Shown piece by piece: positions 21,985 through 34,047 of a DNA stretch of 64,000 nucleotides; positions within the stretch are counted from its first letter, which is position 1, and each line of letters begins with the position of its first letter. A program made the position numbers and the translations under genes. Under the pieces are notes generated by a model. That model was not told the DNA's origin, did no database searches, and worked only from the letters and a program-made list of their open reading frames with translations. Source of the stretch: Neonectria sp. B-13 (Eukaryota; Ascomycota; Sordariomycetes; Hypocreales; Nectriaceae); contig NOKP01000011.1 of the NCBI GenBank assembly GCA_002682825.1, positions 62,420 through 126,419 of the forward strand, read 5' to 3'.

Positions 21985-22303
21985 TGCTAGCAACCAGAAG
22001 ACGAAATCTGGGGAGACAGGAAAGAACGATATTTGTTGGATCACGGGTTAGGAAAGGCATTCGACTCTGAGCCAGGCGTTTTGGAATATTGGCAAAGGGG
22101 GGATGGATGGCCCACGAACTTCAATCAGGAGGGGACAGGACACAGGCAGGAGTAAAGACCGCAGTAGGAGCTGAAATTTAGTCACGTGATTTCGTGTCGT
22201 GCAGTCGTGCCCCGCCATATCTGTCGCGTCTCCATCCAAGCTCCAACTCAGCTACCGGTCGCCATACCACAACGCACATGAAAGCCACGATGCCGCATGC
22301 ATT
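21985..22303 (+). promoter_or_regulatory. Mec1/ATR gene upstream region with CACGTG element
   Basis: A 319-bp tandem spacer. The palindrome TCACGTGA (core CACGTG at 22183-22188) lies about 115 bp before the start codon and is preceded by AAATTTA. CACGTG is the classic bHLH (Cbf1-type) site. That it works here is inference. Confidence 0.5.
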
Positions 22304-25300
22304 ATGGCCGGCGAATCTTTCAACAGGGCCTTCGTGCCTGGTCCAGGGGGCCCGAGCGACGGGCATTCCATCACTGGACCACCTCCATCAACCTTAGCGG
22401 CACAGCTCGTGGAAAACATTTCTGCATCAACCAAGTCCTCCAAATCGGACGAGAACAGTGAGCTCAAGGGCCTCTTCGCCGTTATCCAGCGTGTCAAAGA
22501 TAACCCTGCGCTTCTCAAAACACCAAAAGAAAGGGTCGAGCACAATCATATGCTCATCTACGTCTACTCCCGAGTTGTCCTTGAGGGTATCAAATTCGAT
22601 GACCCATTCCTCGACCGAGCCCACGTCCAGGCAGAGGGGCTCAAGGCCATTAATTTCCTGAGATTCGCAGTCAAGGAGACACCCACAGTACTGGCCTATA
22701 AGCCAGATGAGGAAGAGTTCTTGTTTCGAGGGCGAGAGCCCTTGTGGATATGGCTGTTTCCACAGCTGTTCAGGCTTCTCGGACACCCCCAGTGCGTCGA
22801 GCTTGTCACAAGCATTGAAAGTCTGCTGCAATACTTCCTCCTAGTTGTGGCGCAAACATCGGCTTTGTGGGATCTAGCTCCCGGGATGGTGCTCTATCTA
22901 CGGGCCATATTGTCCAGTGAGTGCTCAGTGTCACCTGTGAATTGTCGAAATCACAGCTAAACGTAGTCAGGCCTCCTTAGCCATCTTCAAGACCCCTCCA
23001 CGATTCCTTGTCTAGAGGATACCCCAACAACCCTGATTCTCCCGCCGACATTCACTCTCGATTACATCTTGCAACATCAATCATCCTCTAGCCAGTTAAC
23101 GTACCACGTCGACCGAACCCAACAAGCCATCCGACAAGTTACAAGTCTTGGGAATATTTTGTTCTATCCTCTGGTTTCAGGGAAGGGTGCGTTCCATACC
23201 ATCGCCTCATTCTCAGAATGCGCGATATGGCTATTGGATACTTTGGTTGATGTGCGAAACTTCCAAAGACGCTGGAGCACAGTCATTCCTGACTCGTCCG
23301 TTCGTCTCATTAAATTGATCCTGAGCGTCGTGCATGCACTGCCGGAAAACACAACTACGATATCTGCCCTTCAAAGTAAAGCAATTACCTTGCTTTTATT
23401 ACTGTGCAGCGAGATGATATCGAGTCCTGATGGATCGCCTGCTCAGGAGAACGCTGATCCAGACACCCAGCGTATATATTGTGTCGCCTTGGCGACGATT
23501 GCAAAATCGACGATTCGGGACAGAACTCTAAGCCGACTCGCAGCATCCAAGTTGGTTGACGAGCCTTTGTTATTATACCCGGCTTTGGCAGAGGACTCTG
23601 ATCTTTGGGTAAGACAGTCAGCCCGCAGCTTTGACTGCATGCTAACAGTGGCACAGAGAACAATACAGACGCTCAAGCATCTCACCACTGCACCCCTTCC
23701 AGATTCAGTCGAGCCGAATCTGCATCCCTCAAAGTTCCAGGATGAGCATGTTCGGAAAGCAATCGAGGCTTTGTGCTTGACATATAGAGACCATGAAGGC
23801 GTTTCTGATGACAGTGTCAAGAGACGCAAAATTTCGAAGGAATCGCCTCATGGCCAGAATTTCTTGATGCATTTACTGCATGAGACCCTCGAACTCCCAA
23901 CCAACCCGGGCAAGGACAACTTGATCTCTGAGGTCGAATTTCTGTGAGTTTAAGGAACGGTTTCCGACGCTGCCTTTTGCTAATGGGAATAGCAACGCTT
24001 TCGAACAGGTCGATGAATCTCGCCAGTGCCTCGCTATTGAGCTTCTGTGTCGAACTTGCTGCTCACTAAACGACAAACTTGCGGGACCAGACTCAGCAAT
24101 ACAAACAGTAAAAGGCTTGAAATGCTCAATATGTGATGCAGAGACCGCAGAAGATCAGCCATTGGCCGTCGCAGCAAGCTCGAACCCTGAGATGCAAGCG
24201 ATCTTTGAAAAGCTCGCTCGCTCACCTGCGCTGGCAAAGTCTCGACGTCCAAGGGTGGCGGCAATGATGGCCTTGAGGAGGTTCATCTTACATTGCGATG
24301 ATCAGACAGGGCTATTGGATTTGGAAACATCTAGCCTTGGCCAGTGGTGTCTTCAGTCTTTGAACAGCTCCGTCAGAGAACTTCGAATTGCAGCAGGAAG
24401 AGCACTGGCGACTTTTTCACTTGACAAGTCAATATCTACTTTGTGTCAGGGTGTGGTTCACCGAAATCGGAAGAATTCGATTGCCTTTCTAAGATCAATA
24501 TCCGAGAAGAACCAGGCCAACATGGTCGAGACTTGCGTGATGGCATGGGGCCAGTTGGGCAGGGTCGTCCCTGAAGACGAACTCAATCTAGTCCTTATTA
24601 AACTCTTGGAATATCTTGGAAGCAGCAACAACATTGTATCGGCATTCGCATTCAACGAGCTTCTCAACCTTGCTGAAGCGAGACGCACCTCTCCACGCCG
24701 CCTCTTTGAGCCATTCTGGCCAAGTCTCGCCTACATGACAACGAGAGACATGGTCCACCGGCCCCAAATGAGTCGAGCGATCGCTGAGTTGCTGCAAATA
24801 TCGGTCAATGAGCTTCTTCTGTTAGTTCAGACGCATGCCTTGCCATGGCTCGTACTCGACAAGCAAAAAGATGTCATCCATAAAATCGCGGAGGCTCGGA
24901 AGGAAAGTGAGATTTGGCAGCCGCTCATGGACAGCTCAAATCTAGCTGCCATCCTCGCATTGCTACTGGTTCAAGATACAGAAGACATCGAGGGTTTTGC
25001 AGAATCACGTCTCGATGAAATCTCGCCACATTTTCAATCTATCGGACTTCTCGGCCTCCTTCAGTCTGAGCCGGTGCTTATTGTCATGGAGTTGTTAAAA
25101 GCAGCCGGTGAGGCAGATGAATCTCGAAAGCCGACGGTTAGTGAAGCCTTCACTCGCCTACACATTTCTAACCCACTCGCAGATCCGCAAAGCTCTTAAC
25201 ACCATGGCAATGATGATCTTGACCGCAAACAAAGAGACGAGGGTGAAGAAGGGAAATCCAACAGGTCGTTTTCTTCAATCCCACCTACTCGGGCTCATGG

Positions 25301-28300
25301 CTCGCCTTACAGACGTCATCAATGATTCGCTTCCCACTCACCCTCCTGCACAGGAGCAGCGACGATGCATTCGGGCAATGGAGGAAATGATCAGGATTTG
25401 CAAGGATTACGCAAGAATAGCGCGGCCGCAGGTAAGCTGTACTGTTGCATTTTTTCCAATGCCAGATGCTAAGTAATACCTAGATGTCGGCATGTCTCCT
25501 ATCTGCCCTATCACACGATACTTTGCGAGAAGTGAGCTTCTCGTGTTGGGCAGCTATGCTAACTCATCTCGAAGAAGAGGACGTTGAATCGCTCCTTGAG
25601 ACGACCTTCTTTGTTGTAGAACGGTACTGGTCTTCGTTAAACTCGGACACGTTGACGATTGTAAAACGCATGCTAGGTTTTGTGCTTGATCGTTACGAAG
25701 GCGTTGTCTCAAAGCATATCAGCAAGCTACCTTCGCTCAGTCATATCGCAGGACTGGACGAAGTTGACTCTAAACTGAGGACTTTGCGGCCGACATTACT
25801 TGTGGAAGAAGCACTGGAGGTCTTCTCGGAAAGAATTGGCCACGAGAACTCCGGTGTCGTTCTTCAGGCATTAGCTGAACTAGCGACCTACCTCGAGGTG
25901 AACCAAAGCGCATTGCACAACTCCGCGGTCACTCAACAGCCAAACACTGCCATTGCTACCCTCATGAGATCTCTGCTCGACTGCGCGTGCAAGTATAACG
26001 GTGTTCAAGCGGACATTGCTCGACTATGCACCGAGTGTATGGGCTTGATTGGATGCCTAGATTCCAACAAGATCGAGGCCGTGAGAGAACAGCGATCCAT
26101 TGTTGTGCTAAACAACTTTGAGGAGGGTGAAGAAACAACGGATTTCGCCATCTTTCTACTACAAGAGGTTTTGGTGCCGTCGTTCTTATCCGCTACCGAT
26201 CTCAAGCTTCAGGGTTTCCTGTCGTTTGCAATGCAGGAGCTTCTGGATCGATGCGACATCAGGGCCGCTTGCGCCATGCAAGGCACTGGCATGCTCGGCG
26301 GGAACGATATCTACCGAAAATGGATTGCTATCCCGGAGACCACTCGGGAAGTAATAACTCCGTTTCTGACATCGAGGTACATGGTAGCCCCCATGCTTCC
26401 AGTAAAGGTGGAATATCCCATCTTTCGTCCAGGAAAGGGTTATGGGAACTGGTTGAGAACACTTGTCGTGGATCTTTTGCGAAAGGGGCAGAACCCCCAT
26501 AGTGATATGATCTTTGAGCCCCTTACTCGTGTGATTCGTGTCAAGGATCTCTCGGCTGCAGAATTTCTACTCCCTTACCTCATGCTACACATTCTTCTAG
26601 GTAGCAGGAGTAGTGAGAAAGAAAGGAAAGAAATTGTTGGCGAAATGCTTGGTATCCTCCAACATCAACCAGGCGAAGATACATCATATCTGGAAAGGGA
26701 AGAGATGAAACTGTTTTGCCATGTAAGTTTTGCGTGCTTAGACGTATCTCGCATTCTAACTATCATTAGGCTGTCTTTCGGGTGGTCGACTACTCGATGA
26801 GGTGGATACAGGCCAAGAGATCGGCTGGCCGCCTGAGCGAGTCCGACAAGGAACAATTGGCCTGTGTTCAGGAGGCTCTGGACACCATTCCAGCTGAGTT
26901 GATATCGCAGAGAGCTATTAATTGCAATGAGTATGCCCGAGCCCTCTTCCACCTTGAGCAACACGCTCAGAAGATGGAACAACGAAAGCGGGCGCCCGGC
27001 GATCGTACTCGGCTCCTCGAGAGGCTTCAAGACATATACGCAAACATTGACGAACCCGATGGGCTAGATGGAATATCTTCTCATCTCCACGTTTTGGACA
27101 TCAATCAGCAGATACTCGGTCACCGAAAAGCCGGCCGCTGGACAGCAGTACAGAGCTGGTATGAGATGAAATTGACCGAGAATCCCGACAATGTCGACGT
27201 TCAGGTTGATCTGCTACACTGTCTAAAACAGGCTGGCCAACATGGTAAGTGAAATCTGTTAGGATCCGATGTTCGATGCTCACAATTGGCAGACGTACTC
27301 TTGAACCATGTTGAGGGCATGCATACAGACCCTTCCACAGATAACAAGATTATTCCATTTGCTGTGGAAGCCGCGTGGGTCACAGGCAGATGGCCAAGTC
27401 TTGCCAAATTTACAAAGCGGTTCCACGGTGACGCCATCCAAGACTTTAACGTGTCGTTGGCAACCATTTTCAACAATTTGCACAAGAACCGTGGCTCCCC
27501 TGAGTTTCTTGAAACGATAAAAAACATGAGAGAGAAGATCTCGTCCTCTATGAACACATCAGCAACTGCCTCATTCCAGGCTTGTCATGACCACTTGCTC
27601 AAGTGTCATATTCTCACTGATCTACAAATCATCCTCGAAGCAAAGGCCGGAAACGAAGTAGCGCATCGAAAGACTATGACGCTCCTAGACAGGCGGCTTG
27701 AAGTCGTAGGCGCTTACGTCAATGATAAGCAGTACCTTCTAGGTATTCGTAGAGCTGCGATGGAACTTGCCCGGTAAGTCAAACTCCGACTGAACGTAGG
27801 CCGAAGCCATCATGCTAATTAAGACAGACCAACGTTTTCGGATGTTGACATATCAGGATTGTGGTTGACGAGTGCACGACTCGCAAGAAAGACAAACTCC
27901 CTTCACCAATCATTCAACGCTGTACTACACGCCTCCCAGCTTGGCGACGATGCGGCTACCATTGAGAACGCGAAGCTGCTGTGGAGGGAGGATCAGCACC
28001 GCAAGGCCATTCAGATGCTCCAGGGCGCTATTCAGGGAAACAAGTTCATGACTCAGACCGGGACATCGACTAGCACGAACTCTACAAAGCTGAACGCACA
28101 CCAGAAACTCTTGACGGCCAGAGCACAGCTTCTCCTCGCCAAGTGGCTAGACAACGCAGGTCAGACACACGCCAGCGCATTGCGAGAGAAATATCAGCAG
28201 CCACCAAAGACATACTCAACCTGGGAGAAGGGTCACTATTACCTCGGCCGTCACTACAAGAAAATCTTGGAGTCTGAGAAGCCACTCAGGGTGGACGACC

Positions 28301-30063
28301 AAAGCGACAACTACGTTACTGGCGAGATTGCCAGGCTGGTCATAGAGAACTACGTGCGGTCATTGAACTCTGGGACCAAATACCTGTACCAGACTCTTCC
28401 AAGGATCTTGACACTATGGCTAGACCTCGGTGCGCAAGTAGACAAGGCTCCCGAGGGTAAGGTGTCGCTGTCACGCGAACTTCACCGACGCCGTGTCGAG
28501 CAGTTGAACCTTCTGCATTCCTTCCTGGACAAGTACATTCACCGTCTCCCTGCGTACGTCTTCTACACAGCCTTGCCGCAAATTGTTGCACGTATTGCCC
28601 ATCAGAATTCGAATGTTTTCGACCGGCTCACGCACATTATTGTCAAGGTCGTCGAGGCTCATCCTCGACAGGCGCTGTGGAGTCTCATCGGCATTATGAC
28701 TACCAAGCAGGTGTCAGAGCGAAAGGCACGGGGCACCCAGATCCTCCAGACAATAAGGAACGTGTCGCGGAAGGTAGAAGGGTCATCCTACGACCTGAAG
28801 CATCTCTTACGGATGGGAGAGAAGCTAGCTGAACAACTGCTTCTGGCATGCACAAACGGAGACTTCCATGGCAACAAGACGGTACACGCCAGCCTTTCTA
28901 GAGATCTTAGGTTCAACCACAAGTGCACGCCATGCCCGTTGGTTGTACCCGTGGAAGGGTCATTAACGGCGACACTCCCAGCAGTATCAGAGTATGTCAA
29001 GAAACACAAGGCATTTTCGAGAGATGTAGTCACGATTGACTGCTTTCTGGATGATGTTTTAGTGTTAAGCTCGCTAGCAAAGCCGAGGCGCATCACAGCG
29101 CGAGGCACCGATGGCAAGAACTACATGCTCATGATCAAGCCAAAAGATGATCTTCGGACCGATCAACGTCTAATGGAGTTCAATAGCCTCATCAACCGAT
29201 CATTGAAGCGAGATGCGGAATCGAGTCGAAGGCAGCTATACATCCGAACGTACGCTGTAACGCCCCTCAATGAGGAGTGCGGAATCATCGAGTGGGTTCC
29301 GGGAATTAAGACGATGCGAGACATTCTCATCGGTCTCTATGCCTCGCGCAAGATTTATCCGGACTACAACGCACTCAAACAACTGATGGATGAAGCATGC
29401 ATGTCTGAAGGCAAGAACCGGATCTTCACGGACGAAGTCTTAGGAAGATTCCCCCCGATGCTGCATCTCTGGTTCACGCAACAGTTTCCCAACCCATCAG
29501 CGTGGTTTGCTGCACGTCTAAGATACACACGCTCCTGTGCCGTCATGTCTATGGTCGGTACGATCCTGGGACTAGGTGACAGGCATGGTGAGAACGTGAA
29601 CCTTGAGGAGGGCAATGGCGGAGTCTTCCACGTCGATTTCAACTGTCTGTTCGACAAGGGACTTACATTTGCCAAGCCGGAGCGCGTGCCCTTCAGACTT
29701 ACGCACAACATGGTGGCCGCGATGGGCATATACGGCTATGAGGGGCCGTTCCGCAAGTCGTGCGAGCTCACACTGAGCATACTGCGTCAACAGGACGAGA
29801 CGCTGATGACCATCTTGGAGGCCTTCATCTATGACCCAACTCTGGACTTGCAAAAGGAGAAACGGGCGCATCGCAGAGGCGATGTAGGCGTCAAACTGCA
29901 GCCGCAGAGCGTGGTCGACAGCATCAGGCGGAAGGTGAAGGGCTTGCTTCCGAATGAAAGCATCCCCCTGGGAGTCGAGGGACAGGTGGATGAGCTGATC
30001 AAGCAAGCGGTCGACCCGAGGAACTTGACGGCAATGTACATCGGATGGTGTCCCTTTTTGTGA
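22304..30063 (+). CDS. MEC1: Mec1/ATR-family PI3K-like checkpoint kinase
   Basis: Eight exons (22304-22916, 22971-23943, 23993-25136, 25183-25431, 25484-26722, 26770-27244, 27293-27773, 27828-30063) encode 2469 residues, close to yeast Mec1 and Aspergillus UvsB. All seven introns are 46-54 nt with good GT/AG signals and the frame is continuous. The N-terminal two-thirds is helical-repeat (HEAT) and FAT-type sequence. The kinase domain lies in the last exon: LGDRHGEN with catalytic Asp at 2309, HVDFN with the metal-binding Asp at 2328, and then FDKG. The final ~33 residues (EGQVDELIKQAVD through YIGWCPFL) are the FATC domain. ATR kinases with an Ddc2/ATRIP partner sense RPA-coated ssDNA and start the DNA damage and replication checkpoint. 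The ATR call over Tel1/ATM or TOR rests on length, the domain order and the C-terminus. This is the largest gene in the window and looks intact. Confidence 0.95.
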
Positions 30064-30808
30064 GCGCGGTCTTTGCAATCTGTCCGTATCTGGGACAAAG
30101 AAAAGAAGGAAAAGTTGACAAAGGGATCGGCATCATGGGGAAAGAATCGGGGTGTTTCGCTGGCCTCGTGGTTTTCAGAGGAGTTGGACGGGCATGAAGA
30201 ATGATTTACCAACCAGTTTGTAAAAGAATCTATCAGTGTATGTATACATGCATATGATCTTTATTGTTGTTGATTTTTACCGAGGTGATTTGAAACCGAA
30301 AAACATGGATGCATGCATTATCACGTTTCCACACCGTGGTTTGACTGTGAGTGCGGCGGCTGGTTGACACTTGGCGCAGGACGTGCCTGCCTGGCGGGCG
30401 CTCCCAGCGACGCGTCTGCGCGCGCGGACCAGCTCTTCCGCAGAAAGAGGGATGATTGCTCCTTCCCACTTCTCCCACCCACCACCCACCCACCCATCTC
30501 ACCTCGCACATCACATCACATCACATCACATCACGTTTGGTCTCTTTTCAACACGAAGAAACCAACACTCCAGGACATATTCTTGTTCTGTCACCTTCTC
30601 ACACAGAAGCCCATTGCTTTTTGGGGAAAGCACCACATTTCAAGCAACAGCTGCACCTGCCTGACCAGGGCGTAGCTGGAGAAACCAGGGCAAAACTCGT
30701 CCCGGCAGCTGCCAACACCGTCGCGCGCGCTCGCAGCCGAGATTTCAGATCTCATTTCCCTCATCCCATTTTTCAAAGCCTGTCCGTACAGCAACATTCA
30801 CCGTCAAG
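30064..30808. other. Intergenic region with ACATC microsatellite; leader of the PARP zinc-finger gene
   Basis: This is a tandem spacer between the MEC1 stop and the PARP-finger ATG. About 30470-30540 is C/A-rich and contains a pentanucleotide repeat. The last 200 bp look like a 5' leader. No gene is supported. Confidence 0.5.
30507..30534 (+). repeat. CACAT pentanucleotide microsatellite
   Basis: About 5.6 perfect copies of CACAT, directly downstream of CCACCCACC-type sequence. It probably lies in the promoter or leader of the PARP-finger gene. Confidence 0.9.
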
Positions 30809-32313
30809 ATGGTCCAGTATCGTATCGGTAAGTCACAGGAACCAGTCTTTTCTGGCCTCGTTGTCGCCTCTTTTGCAGCGCCAGACGCAGAGCCGCCGTT
30901 CGCTTGGAACGGGAATCCTCGCTGACGTTGACCTGCTCAGAGGTCTCGCCCAACAACCGCGCCGTCTGCAAGGACACTCAGTGCAAGAAGAACAAGGAAA
31001 AGGTCACCAAAGGAACCATCCGCTTCGGCAGTTGGGTTGAGATCAACGACCATGGAAGCTGGTCTTGGAAGCACTGGTGAGAACTTACGCCATCCTCGCG
31101 CGTCCAGCGTCAGACGACTAACCGCCTCTGTCTTGCAAAGGGGCTGCGTTTCTGGTGCACAAATCTCCCATATGAGGGAGATGTGCGAACAGGACGACGG
31201 CAGCTATGACTTAAATGCCATCGATGGCTTCGATGAGATCGAGTAGGTTGCTCAAGTCACGCGCAACAACTTGATACCAAGCTGACACCATCAAGTGATC
31301 CCAAGGTACAGGAGAAGGTTCGCCGCGCTGTGAACGACGGCCAGATTGCTCCTGAGGATTTCAACGGTGTAAGCTCTCAATCTCTGAATCCACAAACTAG
31401 TGCAGTCGCTCATCAATCCAGGACCCTGAGAAGAACAAGCTTGGCGAGAAGGGCATCCATCTCACCGCCGCCCAGCGAAAGAAGAAGGAAGCCGCTGAAG
31501 CCGCCGTAAGTTCAAACGCCAGTCTTCCACCTAAAATATGTACTGACTCTTTAGGCCTCGGGAGATGATGCCTCCCCTCCTAAGGCCAAACGTGGTCGGA
31601 AGAAGGCTGCGGACGATGACGAGGAGGATGAAGAGCCTCAGCCTAAGAAGGCAAAGAAGTCCCAGCCTACCAAGGCCGCGAAGGCTAACGTCGAGGACGA
31701 GAAGCCGGTTTCATCCAGACCTGTCCGTGCTCGCAGATCCTCTGCTAAGGCCAAGGAAGAGAGCGAGGATGAGAAAGCGGCTCCCGTTAAGAAAGGACGC
31801 AAAGTCGCTGCCAAGGCTGCCGATGAGACTGAGGACGAGGAGCCAGCGCCTGTCAAGAGAGGACGTAAGGCAGCTGCCAAGGTCAAGGACGCGAGCGAGG
31901 ATGAAGCGCCAGCACCCGTCAAGAGAGGACGAAAGGCCGCTGCTAAGGCTAAGGATGAGACTGAGGATGAGGAACCAGTACCCGCCAAGAGAGGACGAAA
32001 GACCGCTGCTAAGGCTAAGGATGAGACTGAGGACGAGGAACCAGCACCCGTCAAGAAGGGACGCAAGGCCGCTGCCAAGGTTAAGGACGAGACTGAGGAC
32101 GAAGCGCCAACTCCTCCTAAGAGAGGCCGCAAGGCCGCTTCCAAGAAGGTCGAGGACAAGAGCGAGGATGAGGCACCAGCTCCGGCTAAGAGAGGACGCA
32201 GGTCCTCGGCAATGAAGGCGCCATCCCCTGAAAAGGAAGACGAGCCGGCTTCTGAGGAAGAGAAGACCGCTCCAAAGCCCAAGGCTCGCCGTGGACGTCC
32301 CCGCAAGGCTTAA
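30809..32313 (+). CDS. PARP-type zinc-finger protein with tandem acidic/AT-hook-like repeats
   Basis: Six exons (30809-30827, 30941-31076, 31141-31242, 31296-31368, 31422-31505, 31555-32313) encode 390 residues. Residues 8-85 form one PARP-type zinc finger with ligands C16, C21, H51 and C54; supporting motifs are KGTIRFGSWVE and WSWKHWGC. The last exon encodes about 250 residues of repeats about 22 residues long, of the form (S/T)EDE-x-P(A/V)P-x-K(R/K)GRK-x-A(A/S)K. Each repeat joins an acidic patch to a basic GRK core that resembles an AT-hook. The protein ends in ARRGRPRKA, a good AT-hook. No PARP catalytic domain follows, so the protein should bind DNA nicks or ends, or chromatin, in the nucleus without ADP-ribosylating. 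The long frame antisense to the repeats (31638-32306) is a shadow. Function beyond DNA binding is inference. Confidence 0.88.
31780..32215 (+). repeat. Coding tandem repeat (~66-nt unit) in PARP-finger gene
   Basis: About six to seven diverged copies of a ~66-nt unit encode the (S/T)EDE...KRGRKAAAK repeats. Variation is mostly synonymous or conservative, as expected of an old coding repeat prone to copy-number change. Confidence 0.8.
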
Positions 32314-33114
32314 TCCTGTCTCGCCGAGGCATTGATTTCATTTTGTGGGCACATTTCCATGTATGGACCCTTCAGTTGTTTTTTTTTTTCTCTCGCCCTT
32401 TTTTACTGGAGGTATCTGCCGACGGACAGTTGTGGGGGTGTATGATACAGTTGTTGATTTTGTGAGCAATTGCTGAGATATCCTTGAAGGTGTTCGGGAT
32501 ATTGATAACGGAGACGAGGGATTTTATCTTGCTGGAACGAATGGGAGAGACGACATTGTTTTGCTATTTGCCTGTTGTACTACTAGTAAGTAGTAGTCGC
32601 ATCAAAAAGGATGCGAAAGTGGATTTGTTCACCACTACTTTTGCAGCTCACTAAAATTCTCACCACAACAATGGCTTATTATTAAGGGAAAGGTACCGGC
32701 AACCGGCTTCTTTATTCTAGATGCTTCGGCTTACCGCCACGGAATTTCCTCCGTTGTTATGTACAATGATGGTCTTTGGCTGGTTTTTTGCTGGGCCACC
32801 AATCCAGGTTGTCGTCATATTGACATAATTAAGGTGAGGCTTTCCCCACAGGTCACGACGGGGTCCAGCCCAGAAAAGGCAGTCATCGAGATCATGATCA
32901 CAACATGACGTCGACGACTCCAACGCGACAGACACTACATGCTCTACAGCGATGGATATAAAATAGCGAGTATCTCTGGTAGTGCTTGTCTCATTCAACA
33001 ACATCACAGCTTGTTAATTACCCTTCCAACGCAATTGACTATATCTATCACGCTTTGCACATATCTCCCCTACTTACTTACTTGCAACCCCCCCACATAA
33101 ACCACTACATCATC
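32314..33114 (+). promoter_or_regulatory. Spacer with TATA-like promoter of the small hydrophilic gene
   Basis: The first part is the 3' flank of the PARP-finger gene, including a T-tract near 32380. TATAAAATA at 32957-32965, 158 bp before the next ATG, is followed by a C/A-rich leader. This looks like a genuine TATA-driven promoter. No other gene is seen. Confidence 0.55.
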
Positions 33115-33411
33115 ATGCCTCGCAACGGAGACGGTTCTTCCGACAACGGCCCCTTCGAGGAGGCCAAGCAAAACATCATCCACGGCGCGGGCGATGCCGA
33201 GGTAAGTTTAGGTTTCTGCACGCCGAACAATTGAGCAAGGGTTAACTTTGGTGGACAGACTGATCGAGTAGCCCGAGCAGACAAGACGGCTGATCTACCC
33301 GAGGGCAAGGACGAGCAGGGCAAAGCCATTCCCGGCATGAGCGCGAGCGGTGGCCAGAGCCAAGGTATCAAGCAGGGTGATGATGTTGGACAGGGCGGCC
33401 GAGGGAATTAA
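33115..33411 (+). CDS. Small hydrophilic Gly-rich protein, unrecognised
   Basis: Exons 33115-33201 and 33259-33411 (57-nt intron, donor GTAAGT, acceptor ACAG) encode 79 residues. The protein has no hydrophobic segment and one Cys-free, charged chain rich in Gly, Asp, Gln and Ser. It has motifs such as FEEAKQNIIHGAGDAE, ARADKTADLPEG and a Gly-rich end. This hydrophilin-like composition, together with a TATA promoter, would fit a stress- or development-induced small protein, but that is inference. Support for reality is the well-formed intron that joins two in-frame segments, plus the promoter and leader. I know no family name for it. Confidence 0.65.
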
Positions 33412-33956
33412 AATATAGACTATGAACTGTACAGTACCGCTATCATGATACAATGTCAAAGTTTTGTTCATGTGGTTCGGCGAGATGAATGTGCAGGATC
33501 ATTGACGCCTTCCCGCCTCAAAAGCCCTTTCTCTAGACACGACAAAAGCTCTACAACTCAGTTGCTGTGTTATTTTATCATATCCATCTTTAACCAGGAC
33601 AAATGTCTTGATAAGTCTTCTTGCCAAGACTCGTCTATAAGTCTAGATCACATCGAGGTCGAAGGATAGTATTCGTACTGTAGGCTCTCCGCCAGCCCGG
33701 CCCCACAAATCAACTACCGTTTACGGCAATGCCTGCCAAGCCCCGTGCAAGGACCACTTTGCCGCACGGTCCAACCCGGCCACGGCTCCGCCGAACAAGG
33801 ACCAGCAACACAACCAAAAACCCACCACACAGCCACCAAAAAAAGTAGGAAAAAGGAACGTCCGAGAAAAATGACTCAACACGCCGGTTCATAAGCTGTA
33901 ATATCTCGCTCTCCTGCAACAACAACCACAAAGCGGATCTTCGGATCCGGTTGTTC
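33412..33956. other. Spacer between small protein gene and tRNA-Pro
   Basis: 3' flank of the hydrophilic protein gene and 5' flank of the tRNA. I see no gene. The internal A and B boxes of the tRNA make an upstream promoter unnecessary. Confidence 0.55.
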
Positions 33957-34047
33957 GGTCTGGTGGTCTAGCGGTATGATTCTCGCTTAGGGCAAACCCT
34001 ATAGCTTAGCTTGCGAGAGGTCCCGGGTTCAATCCCCGGCCAGACCC
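33957..34047 (+). tRNA. tRNA-Pro (anticodon AGG) with intron
   Basis: The acceptor stem GGTCTGG (33957-33963) pairs with CCAGACC (34040-34046), with discriminator C at 34047. A-box-like TGGTCTAGCGG and B-box GGTTCAATCC are present. The anticodon stem CTCGC/GCGAG encloses a loop with AGG at 33989-33991. An intron of about 19 nt (about 33993-34011) sits one base 3' of the anticodon, the standard nuclear position. A run TTCCTTTTT just downstream serves as a pol III terminator. Confidence 0.93.

Noticed and set aside
31638..32306. Minus-strand 222-codon Ser/Ala/Leu repeat frame and plus-strand 216-codon Arg-rich frame
   Set aside because: Both are shadows of the repeat exon of the PARP-finger gene, whose own frame links through five introns to a recognisable zinc finger.
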